DNA of 6,397 nt from assembly GCA_002385745.1 (NCBI GenBank), contig DGEC01000119.1:1-6397 (forward strand). Direction: 5' to 3'. This document shows positions 1-5,216 of the stretch, piece after piece. The position numbers and the translations under genes were made by a program. This DNA is from Firmicutes bacterium UBA3936 (GTDB lineage: Bacteria > Bacillota > Dethiobacteria > Dethiobacterales > Dethiobacteraceae). Within the stretch, counting starts at the first letter, position 1. The number at the start of each line of letters is the position of its first letter. A model generated the notes under the pieces. It saw nothing but the letters and a program-made list of their open reading frames with translations. It was not told where the DNA came from and ran no database searches.

Positions 1-80
1 GGTCTCCTTTATGTTGTGGTTTAGTCACCTTTAACATATCAGAGGTTGTGCCATGAGTCTCTATTGTTTTGTTAAATGCA
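1..80 (-). mobile_element. Putative insertion-sequence end (IS21-like, tentative), reading out of the left edge
   Basis: There is no open frame of note in either direction here. On the minus strand a good Shine-Dalgarno string, AAAGGAG (positions 10-4), points off the left edge, so a gene probably starts just outside the window. The minus-strand text before it, with CACAAC appearing twice and a stretch reading CTGATATGTTAAAGGTGAC, reminds me of the repetitive non-coding ends of IS21-family elements upstream of istA; that is recollection, not a search result. If so, the outer tip may be the TG dinucleotide at 80-79. It could equally be an ordinary leader of an unrelated leftward gene. Confidence 0.3.
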
Positions 81-221
81 GAAATTAATTTTACAACTTA
101 CCTGCTTGCCCATAAATCGCTCATCTTTTGCCTCTTCCGGGGAATAATACCGGCTGCCGGCAGCAGCCCGCGGTTTGCAGGATTTTGCAACCGGAAGCAG
201 GAAACTTATAGTATTTACGGC
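81..221 (+). other. Intergenic leader ahead of the phosphoesterase gene, with two small dyads
   Basis: No gene is seen. The stretch carries two GC-rich dyads: GGCTGC at 152-157 pairing with GCAGCC at 163-168, and CGGTTTGCA at 171-179 pairing with TGCAACCG at 186-193 with one bulged T. Neither is followed by a T tract, so they are not typical terminators. A weak promoter candidate is TTGTTA (69-74), a 17-base spacer, and TACAAC (92-97), four of six matches in each box. It overlaps the putative insertion-sequence end. If used, it would leave a leader of about 130 bases containing both dyads. Confidence 0.3.
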
Positions 222-235
222 AGGAGGTTGTTATC

Positions 236-727
236 ATGCGTATTGGCGTTCTCAGCGACACCCACATTCCCACCCGGGCCAGGTGCCTGCCGCCTGAAAT
301 CTTTACCGTCTTTAAAAATGTGGAACTGATTCTTCATGCAGGCGATTTGGTTGATCCGCTGGTTCTCTCGGAACTGGAAACTTTGGCGCCTGTTCAGGCA
401 GTAGCGGGCAATATGGACCCGCCCGGCCTGCAAAAGCTGCTTGGCAGAAAAAAAATCCTGGAACTGGCCGGGTTCCGCATTGGCCTGGTTCATGGCGACC
501 TGGGCTATAACCGGACAAAGACGCCGGAGCGTGCGCTGCAGACCTTTGCCGGCGATAATGTCGACGCTGTAGTATTCGGCCACACCCATCAGCCTTGCCT
601 GCAGAAAAAGGACAACATTCTTCTGTTTAATCCCGGCTCCCCCACAGACCGCCGGCACGAACCCCGTCATTCCTGCGGCCTTTTAATACTGGGGAAAACC
701 ATTGAAGCAGAGCTTGTTTACCTGTAA
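236..727 (+). CDS. YfcE/MJ0936-family metallophosphoesterase (putative phosphodiesterase)
   Basis: This 163-residue cytosolic protein has the complete calcineurin-like metallophosphoesterase motif set in order: D8-T-H10, G36-D37, G58-N59 with D61, H86-G-D, and G115-H-T-H118. It ends with the NPGS-P-T-D-R-R segment (132-140) typical of the YfcE/MJ0936 subfamily. These residues normally hold two divalent metals that hydrolyse phosphodiesters; family members act on artificial substrates such as bis-p-nitrophenyl phosphate, and the natural substrate is usually unknown. Length is normal for the family. The ATG at 236 is preceded by a perfect AGGAGG (222-227) at 8 bases, so the start is secure. It is a lone plus-strand gene converging on murC, and its last codons (Tyr-Leu-stop) lie inside the shared terminator. 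No signal peptide or membrane segment is seen. The family call is firm; the cellular role is not. Confidence 0.93.
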   Translation: MRIGVLSDTHIPTRARCLPPEIFTVFKNVELILHAGDLVDPLVLSELETLAPVQAVAGNMDPPGLQKLLGRKKILELAGFRIGLVHGDLGYNRTKTPERALQTFAGDNVDAVVFGHTHQPCLQKKDNILLFNPGSPTDRRHEPRHSCGLLILGKTIEAELVYL

Positions 728-770
728 AAAGAGGATGCGACTGTTTGGCCGCATCCTCTTTTTACAGGTA
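719..770. terminator. Bidirectional rho-independent terminator shared by the phosphoesterase gene and murC
   Basis: A perfect 21-bp inverted repeat (719-739 against 750-770) encloses a 10-base loop (740-749). The core stem GAGGATGCG / CGCATCCTC is flanked by A5 on the left and T5 on the right, so each strand presents a GC-rich hairpin followed by a U run (759-763 on plus, 730-726 on minus). Both convergent genes stop inside it: TAA at 725-727 on plus and TAA at 764-762 on minus. Because the arms are identical, both proteins end in Tyr-Leu. Confidence 0.92.
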
Positions 771-2138
771 TTTTTCCTTCAGGCAGTTAACCAGCCTGTG
801 CCCAATTTCCGTTACATCACCCGCTCCCATGGTAATCAGCAAATCACCGGGCTGCAAAAGCGGCAGGGCATACCTGATAATCTCCTCAACATCATCAATT
901 TCAGTAACATCAATGCCCCTTTTCCGCATACGGTCAGCCAATTCCCGGGAAGATACGCCCGCAAGCGGCTGTTCACTGGCCGCATAAATATTTGTTAATA
1001 TAACCTTGTCAGCCGCAGCAAAGGCTTCCGGGAAATCATCAAGAAACCATTTTGTCCGACTGTAGCGATGCGGCTGGAAAACAACAATTACCCGGCGAAC
1101 GGGGCCTGAGCGGGCAGCCTGCAGCGTGGCGCGCACTTCCGTGGGATGGTGGGCATAATCATCCACAACCATTATATCCTTATACCGGAAAAGGAACTGG
1201 AAACGGCGTTCGGCACCCTTAAATCCGGTCAGCCCCGCCTGGATGTCTGCAAAATCAATCTGCAGTTCCCAGGCCACAGCAACGGCTGCCAAGGCATTGA
1301 GCACATTAAACTTGCCCGGTACAGACAAATGAATTTCCCCCAGCCTTCCCGAGGGGCCCGCTGCCAGAAAACTGCTGCCCCAGTTGTGCAGGCGAATGTT
1401 CTCCGCCCGCCAGTCACCTTTTTGCAGGCCGAAAGTGACCGTTTTTACAGCCTGCGGCATTTTAATTTTACCCAGGTTGTGATCTTCAGCAGATAAAACG
1501 GCTGTGCCGCCGGGAACAATATTGTGCAGGAACTTTTCATAAGCCTGCAAAAGCAGGGCAAAGCTGCCCCGGTAATGCTCAAGATGGTCGGCTTCCACAT
1601 TGGTTATGACAGCCATCCGCGGCCGGTAGCGTAAAAAAGAATTATCGCTTTCACAGGCCTCGGCAAGAACTATTTCTGATTTGCCGGCACGGGCATTGCC
1701 GCCGAAATCGGCCAGCACCCCGCCGATGAAGGCAGTGGGGTCAAGTTTTCCCTGAATAAGCACGGCGGCCAGCATTGACGTTGTGGTTGTTTTGCCGTGG
1801 GTCCCGGCAACTGCAATGCCGTAGTGCCGGTTAATAAAGCGGGCCAAAAGTTCGGAACGGTGCCAAACGGGAACACCGGTCTTTTTTGCCGCGACAATTT
1901 CTTCGTTGTCATCCGGGATTGCCGTAGAGTAGACTACCAGTTCCGCCCCTTTTATGTTTTCCTCACTGTGATAGGGAAAAACAACTGCCCCCCTTTTGCT
2001 GAGTTTCTCCGTAATTGCCGATTGCTTCTTGTCAGAACCGCTTACGTAATATCCCAGTTCCAGCAAAACAAGGGCCAGGGCGCTCATTCCGTAACCGCCG
2101 ATCCCTATAAAATGTATGCGTTTGATTTCTCCCAGCAA
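762..2138 (-). CDS. murC: UDP-N-acetylmuramate--L-alanine ligase
   Basis: MurC joins L-alanine to UDP-N-acetylmuramic acid with ATP in the cytosol, the first stem-peptide step of peptidoglycan synthesis. Numbered from the TTG at 2138 (458 residues), it has the N-terminal UDP-binding motif GIGGYGMS (12-19), the ATP P-loop GTHGKTTTT (112-120), EACESDNSF (160-168), TNVEADHLEHY, the third-domain DDYAHHPTE, and FQPHRYSRT. Length is normal. I prefer TTG 2138 to the GTG at 2150 because AAAGGTGG lies 8 bases before the TTG, whereas the GTG has only a weak GGGA. The motif reads EACE rather than EADE, as in many Firmicutes, but keeps the following Ser-Asp. The gene stands apart from any division/cell-wall cluster. 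Its upstream region holds a DnaA-box cluster, and the gene ends in the shared terminator. I found no convincing promoter, so read-through from tsaD is possible. Confidence 0.95.
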   Translation of the reverse strand: MLGEIKRIHFIGIGGYGMSALALVLLELGYYVSGSDKKQSAITEKLSKRGAVVFPYHSEENIKGAELVVYSTAIPDDNEEIVAAKKTGVPVWHRSELLARFINRHYGIAVAGTHGKTTTTSMLAAVLIQGKLDPTAFIGGVLADFGGNARAGKSEIVLAEACESDNSFLRYRPRMAVITNVEADHLEHYRGSFALLLQAYEKFLHNIVPGGTAVLSAEDHNLGKIKMPQAVKTVTFGLQKGDWRAENIRLHNWGSSFLAAGPSGRLGEIHLSVPGKFNVLNALAAVAVAWELQIDFADIQAGLTGFKGAERRFQFLFRYKDIMVVDDYAHHPTEVRATLQAARSGPVRRVIVVFQPHRYSRTKWFLDDFPEAFAAADKVILTNIYAASEQPLAGVSSRELADRMRKRGIDVTEIDDVEEIIRYALPLLQPGDLLITMGAGDVTEIGHRLVNCLKEKYL

Positions 2139-2146
2139 AAGACGAC

Positions 2147-2154
2147 CCACCTTT
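2147..2154 (-). promoter_or_regulatory. Ribosome binding site that fixes the murC start at TTG 2138
   Basis: On the minus strand, positions 2154-2147 read AAAGGTGG, one mismatch from the ideal AAAGGAGG. It is followed by 8 bases and then TTG at 2138-2136. This spacing is ideal for the TTG and impossible for the in-frame GTG at 2150-2148, which lies inside the site itself. Confidence 0.7.
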
Positions 2155-2372
2155 CATCCCGCTTTTATTTTATGACCGGGAGATATTATTTGCTCTCTCA
2201 ACCGCCACACCGCCCCTGAATCTGCTGTCGGATTAAATCAATCCCCCGTTTTTTTTGTTGTCGAAAAAACAGGCAAATATTTATGCAATGTCTTTATGTA
2301 AAGTCCGGCAAAGCTCGCTGCAAACCGTTCCTGCAATATTTTATCCCTTTTGACAGCAGAATTTTATAAGAG

Positions 2373-2490
2373 TAATCCACAGAATCCACATACTTATCCA
2401 CATATGCAAGCCCATTTTTAACGTCTTACTAAAATTTATCCACATTATCCACAGGTTGTTACCATAATAAATTACAACTTCTGTGGATAC
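2373..2490. promoter_or_regulatory. DnaA-box cluster outside the origin
   Basis: There are three perfect DnaA boxes, TTATCCACA, on the plus strand at 2394-2402, 2436-2444 and 2445-2453; the last two abut. Degenerate boxes are TAATCCACA at 2373-2381 (one mismatch), GAATCCACA at 2382-2390 (two mismatches, abutting the first), and on the minus strand GTATCCACA at 2490-2482 (one mismatch). Six sites within 118 bp is far above chance. DnaA is the replication initiator and also a transcription regulator. No dnaA, dnaN or replication gene is in the window, so this is probably an accessory DnaA-binding region upstream of murC rather than oriC. Binding itself is inferred, not shown. Confidence 0.82.
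2447..2488. repeat. Inverted repeat formed by two facing DnaA boxes, just downstream of tsaD
   Basis: Left arm is ATCCACAG then GTTGT (2447-2459); right arm is ACAAC, two unpaired T, then CTGTGGAT (2474-2488). Together they give a 13-bp stem with a 2-base bulge and a 14-base AT-rich loop (2460-2473). In the tsaD transcript it starts 8 bases after the stop codon. There is no U tract after it in the direction of transcription, so it is not a standard terminator. It could be an mRNA 3' structure, or simply reflect two DnaA sites in opposite orientation. Confidence 0.6.
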
Positions 2491-2496
2491 GGCAAA

Positions 2497-3522
2497 TTAC
2501 TCTCCCTGGCGGAAGATGTCTAAAACAGGTACCGCATTCAGGTCGAGTCCTGCGAATTTACCCTCCCGGAAAAGGTCCCAGCCGGCGGCTGCAACCATGG
2601 CGGCATTATCAGTGCAAAGGTCAGGCGGCGGGTAAAAAAGTTTGCGGCCGTCTTCCCGTAAGACCTGCTCCAGGCGGTCTCTCAACAAGCTGTTGGCAGC
2701 TACACCGCCGGCCAAAAGAACCGTTTTTACCTTTTTTTCAGCAGCGGCAAGCCTTGTTTTCTCTACAAGTATCTCCACGACAGCCTGCTGAAAGGCCGCA
2801 GCCACATCGGCTGCCGGCGTTTTTTCTCCTTTTTGCTCCAGCCGGTGAACCGTGTTTATTACTGCCGACTTCAGCCCGGAAAAAGAAAACTCAAACAAAT
2901 CGTCCCGGCCGCTGAATGCACGGGGAAAACTAAAAGCTTCAGGGTTGCCGCTTTGGGCGGCCTGTTCAATGGCAGGCCCGCCGGGGTAGCCCAAATTAAG
3001 CACCCGGGCAATTTTATCAAATGCTTCTCCTGCCGCATCATCACGAGTCGCCCCCAAAAGTTCCGCTTCGCCCCGTGCTGCCAGATAAAGCAGGGTGGTG
3101 TGGCCGCCTGAGGCAACCAGGCAGACGGCAGGAAATTGAATTTCCTGTACAAGATAGTTGGCTGCAATGTGGGCCTCAATATGGTTTACTGCAAGCAGCG
3201 GTTTTCCTAAAGCATATGCCAGTGTTTTGGCAGTATTAACCCCCACCAGCAGGGCTCCCACCAGTCCCGGGCCATAAGTAACAGCGATGGCTGCCAAATC
3301 GGAAAATGTGCAGCCTGCGGCGCTTAAAGCCTGTTCAATTACAAAATTAACGGTTTCCAAATGCCGGCGGGAGGCTATTTCCGGAACCACCCCGCCGTAC
3401 TTGCGGTGCAGTTCCGCCTGCGAAGCAATAATATTGCTGTGCAGGCGGCTGCCGCCGGAAACAACGGCTGCCGCCGTTTCGTCACAGGAAGTTTCTATTC
3501 CCAAGATCAGTGTTTTATTCAT
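2497..3522 (-). CDS. tsaD: tRNA N6-threonylcarbamoyladenosine (t6A37) transferase subunit TsaD
   Basis: TsaD (formerly Gcp/YgjD) is the catalytic subunit that transfers the threonylcarbamoyl group from threonylcarbamoyl-AMP to adenosine 37 of tRNAs reading ANN codons, working with TsaB and TsaE in the cytosol. The 341-residue sequence has the ASKHA-fold start GIETSCDET (8-16), the metal-binding HIEAH (H114, H118), SGGHTTL (138-144), DDAAGEAFDK (161-170), FSGLKSAV, AGGVAANS (271-278) and the metal ligand D305 in CTDNAAM. Length is normal. The ATG at 3522 has AGGGG about 7 bases upstream. It is the last gene of the run, 33 bp after rimI, and is followed at once by a stem-loop and the DnaA-box cluster. 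The gene is usually essential or nearly so. Confidence is high. Confidence 0.97.
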   Translation of the reverse strand: MNKTLILGIETSCDETAAAVVSGGSRLHSNIIASQAELHRKYGGVVPEIASRRHLETVNFVIEQALSAAGCTFSDLAAIAVTYGPGLVGALLVGVNTAKTLAYALGKPLLAVNHIEAHIAANYLVQEIQFPAVCLVASGGHTTLLYLAARGEAELLGATRDDAAGEAFDKIARVLNLGYPGGPAIEQAAQSGNPEAFSFPRAFSGRDDLFEFSFSGLKSAVINTVHRLEQKGEKTPAADVAAAFQQAVVEILVEKTRLAAAEKKVKTVLLAGGVAANSLLRDRLEQVLREDGRKLFYPPPDLCTDNAAMVAAAGWDLFREGKFAGLDLNAVPVLDIFRQGE

Positions 3523-3555
3523 CCCTATTCCCCTGTTTTCTGCAGTTCTTTTCCC

Positions 3556-3999
3556 TTATCCGTATAATTCTGCCGGCAATTTTTCAAGCCACATAACCAG
3601 GGCATCTTCATCCGCATAGTAATTAGGCCGGATTCCGCGGTCTACAAAACCGAATTTTCTGTAGAGGGCCTGTGCTTTTAGGTTTGAAACCCGCACTTCC
3701 AGGGTCATTTTTTTCGCGCCCAAAAGCGCAGCTTCCCTGATTAAATGCTGAAGCAGGGCCTTGCCGATCCCCCGTCCCTGCCAGGCGGGGCTTACCGCCA
3801 GATTGGTAACATGGGCTTCGTCAAGTATAACCCAAATACCCCCGTATCCAACCACCGTATCTTCTGCCAGAGCAACATAATAAAAGGCAAACTCGTTATC
3901 AAGTATTTCGTTGATGAAAGCATGCCTGGACCATGGTGTACGATAAATGCTTTTCTCAATCTCGCTAACCCTGTCAACATGACAGAATTTCATGGGCAC
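3556..3999 (-). CDS. rimI: RimI-type ribosomal-protein S18 N-alpha-acetyltransferase (GNAT family)
   Basis: RimI moves an acetyl group from acetyl-CoA to the N-terminal amine of ribosomal protein S18 in E. coli; other substrates are likely. From the GTG at 3999 the protein has 147 residues: TPWS (21-24), the core strand GYGGIWVILDEAHVTNLAV, the acetyl-CoA loop QGRGIGKALL (74-83), LEVRVSN (100-106), LYRKFGF (112-118) and NYYADEDALVMW, all RimI hallmarks. The start is doubtful. The frame stays open upstream, reading LDIAIVPM, which restores the missing first beta-strand seen in B. subtilis YdiD. GGGGGGAG (4028-4021) lies 6 bases before an in-frame CTG at 4014-4012 but 21 bases before the GTG. 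A CTG start (152 residues) just after the tsaB stop is therefore likely; I list the conventional GTG. It sits between tsaB and tsaD, its usual place in Firmicutes. Confidence 0.93.
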   Translation of the reverse strand: MPMKFCHVDRVSEIEKSIYRTPWSRHAFINEILDNEFAFYYVALAEDTVVGYGGIWVILDEAHVTNLAVSPAWQGRGIGKALLQHLIREAALLGAKKMTLEVRVSNLKAQALYRKFGFVDRGIRPNYYADEDALVMWLEKLPAELYG

Positions 4000-4013
4000 A
4001 ATGGCAATGTCCA

Positions 4014-4028
4014 GATTAATCTCCCCCC
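4014..4028 (-). promoter_or_regulatory. Ribosome binding site and possible CTG start for rimI
   Basis: Minus-strand GGGGGGAG at 4028-4021 lies inside the last codons of tsaB. Six bases later comes CTG (4014-4012), in frame with rimI and one base beyond the tsaB TAA (4018-4016). The nearest standard start, GTG at 3999, has no recognisable site at normal distance. This suggests initiation at CTG with translational coupling to tsaB. Confidence 0.5.
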
Positions 4029-4723
4029 GCAGCTTGCGCCTGCAGCTTTATTTCAGCCTGCGAGCGGCGGATGTAGTTGGGCTTTAATTCCCGCCATGTG
4101 CAGCCGCGGCCGGCTGCAATTTTAGCAAGCCCCAGCCGGGCCACCGCTCCCGAACGGCAAATGGCCGATTCCTGCGGCATAAAACAGGCTCTTGGCCCAA
4201 GGGCATCCGCTACCGTCTCTTGGTACACAGGCACAGCATCGCCGATAAACAAAACATCCTCCTGCCTTTTGCCCAATTCAGCCAGCAGCCGGGCAAGAGA
4301 TATTGCCCTGTCTTCCGTCAGGCGCCGGCATTTACGCCCGCCCTGAAAAAGAGCGTTATAAACCTGATTCCTCCTGGCATCCAGGATAGGGCAAATGATG
4401 CCGTTAAAAAGAGGGTGCTGGGCTGCCAAAGCTTCCAGGGTGGAAACGCCGCACAGGGGCACCTCCAAGGCCTGTCCCAAGGCCCTGGCGGTAACTATGC
4501 CGATCCGCAAACCCGTAAAAGAACCGGGGCCGGCTGCCACGGCAACGCCATCCAAACTGCCAAGATCAATGCCTGCATCTTTCAGCATGGCGGCAATAAA
4601 CGGCAGGAGCCTTTCAGAATGGGTCTTTTTTACCTGTAGAGTATATTCTGCTACTAATTTTTCCTCCGATACCACCGCCGTACTGCAAACAAGCGTGGCG
4701 GTATCAATACCCAGAACTAACAA
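4016..4723 (-). CDS. tsaB: t6A biosynthesis dimerization partner TsaB
   Basis: TsaB (YeaZ) is the non-catalytic ASKHA paralogue that pairs with TsaD in the t6A complex; TsaE then binds the pair. From TTG 4723 the protein has 235 residues, normal for the family: LGIDTATLVCS (4-14), HSERLLP (35-41), AAGPGSFTGLRIG (63-75) with the long helix that forms the TsaD interface, STLEALA (94-100), DARRNQVY (115-122), and a C-terminal LKPNYIRRSQAE (213-224). Frame extension to an ATG at 4786 is possible but would add 21 unrelated residues that overlap tsaE. A perfect AGGAGG (4737-4732) sits 8 bases before the TTG, so the TTG is the start. It begins 4 bp after the tsaE stop and its end overlaps the rimI ribosome site. 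It lacks the HxExH metal site of TsaD, as expected. Confidence 0.95.
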   Translation of the reverse strand: MLVLGIDTATLVCSTAVVSEEKLVAEYTLQVKKTHSERLLPFIAAMLKDAGIDLGSLDGVAVAAGPGSFTGLRIGIVTARALGQALEVPLCGVSTLEALAAQHPLFNGIICPILDARRNQVYNALFQGGRKCRRLTEDRAISLARLLAELGKRQEDVLFIGDAVPVYQETVADALGPRACFMPQESAICRSGAVARLGLAKIAAGRGCTWRELKPNYIRRSQAEIKLQAQAAGGD

Positions 4724-4727
4724 GCTT

Positions 4728-5216
4728 TCATCCTCCTGTCTCAAGCTCGGCCATAATTGCGGCATAGTCATCCCCGCCGGCGGCAAAGTAAAAACGCCTC
4801 CTGTCCGGACCCTCCGCCGTAATCTTTACCCTTAAGGCAGGCTCAGTAAAAAAATCCGGGAATTTGTCCGCCCATTCCACAAGGCAGACACCATCCGCGG
4901 TTAATAATTCATCCAGGCCTATTTCCAGCAGGTCCTGTTCCGAATCGAGACGGTACAAATCAAAATGGTAAAATGCCAATCTTCCCTGATGGACATTAAG
5001 CAGCGTGAAGGAAGGGCTTGTGACCGGTGTGGCTACTCCAAGGCCGCTTGCCACGCCGCCGGCAAAAACGGTTTTGCCCGTTCCCAGTTCTCCGATTAGC
5101 AAAATTATTGCTCCCGGAAACAGCACGCGCCCGACAGTTTTGCCAAGCTCTCTAGTTTCTTCGGCGCTGCAGGTTATTATTTGCAAGTTGGCAAAGTGCA
5201 ATTTTTTCACCTTCAA
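4728..5216 (-). CDS. tsaE: t6A biosynthesis ATPase TsaE
   Basis: TsaE (YjeE) is a small P-loop ATPase that binds the TsaB-TsaD dimer and lets it turn over during t6A37 synthesis. In the 162 residues from TTG 5216, the Walker A motif GELGTGKT is at 42-49, the family motif TSPSFTLLN at 66-74, HFDLYRL at 84-90 and the conserved EWAD at 114-117. Size matches the family. Two starts are possible. TTG 5216 overlaps the thiL stop by 4 bases (TTGA), an arrangement typical of coupled translation but with no ribosome site. TTG 5201 (157 residues) has AAGGTG (5213-5208) 6 bases upstream. Both keep the whole first strand. I give the longer one with low preference. Its end carries the tsaB ribosome site. 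No oddity is seen in the catalytic motifs. Confidence 0.95.
   Translation of the reverse strand: MKVKKLHFANLQIITCSAEETRELGKTVGRVLFPGAIILLIGELGTGKTVFAGGVASGLGVATPVTSPSFTLLNVHQGRLAFYHFDLYRLDSEQDLLEIGLDELLTADGVCLVEWADKFPDFFTEPALRVKITAEGPDRRRFYFAAGGDDYAAIMAELETGG
4732..4737 (-). promoter_or_regulatory. Ribosome binding site that fixes the tsaB start at TTG 4723
   Basis: Minus-strand AGGAGG at 4737-4732 is embedded in the last three sense codons of tsaE (Thr-Gly-Gly). The 8-base spacer leads to TTG at 4723-4721. An ATG lies directly against the site (4731-4729), but it is out of frame with tsaB. The position rules out the longer upstream ATG starts. Confidence 0.85.

Larger units (their letters stand above)
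2155..2496. other. Gene-free region between tsaD and murC
   Basis: No plausible gene is seen on either strand. The right part (2373-2490) is the DnaA-box cluster listed separately. The left part holds a short dyad CTTTA-TG-TAAAG (2292-2303), an AT-only dyad GTTTTTT / AAAAAAC (2248-2254 and 2264-2270), and a distant 9-bp inverted repeat TCTGCTGTC / GACAGCAGA (2221-2229 and 2352-2360, 122 bases apart). For leftward transcription, TATAAA (2368-2363) is a possible -10 box, but no acceptable -35 lies 16-18 bases upstream; that position is occupied by degenerate DnaA boxes. No riboswitch or T-box signature was recognised. Confidence 0.6.

Noticed and set aside
69..329. Plus-strand frame of 86 codons overlapping the phosphoesterase start
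   Set aside because: It has no ribosome site, no recognisable motif, and runs out of frame into a clearly real gene with a perfect ribosome site.
215..670. 151-codon minus-strand frame opposite the phosphoesterase gene
   Set aside because: It is antisense to a gene with a full set of catalytic motifs and has no family features of its own.
2248..2270. GTTTTTT / AAAAAAC dyad upstream of murC as a terminator
   Set aside because: The stem is almost wholly A:T with a single G:C pair and would not make a stable terminator hairpin.
2221..2360. 9-bp inverted repeat TCTGCTGTC / GACAGCAGA, 122 bases apart
   Set aside because: The arms are too short and too distant to distinguish from chance without comparison to relatives.
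2345..2380. Perfect TTGACA on the plus strand (2350-2355) as a promoter
   Set aside because: The only good -10-like sequence, TATAAG at 2365-2370, is 9 bases away, far too close, and no plus-strand gene follows.
2373..2490. DnaA-box cluster as the chromosomal or a plasmid replication origin
   Set aside because: No dnaA, dnaN, rep gene or clear AT-rich unwinding repeats accompany the boxes, and all neighbours are chromosomal housekeeping genes. An accessory DnaA site fits better.
4724..4786. N-terminal extension of tsaB to the ATG at 4786
   Set aside because: The added 21 residues overlap tsaE, match nothing expected for TsaB, and the perfect ribosome site at 4737-4732 points to TTG 4723.
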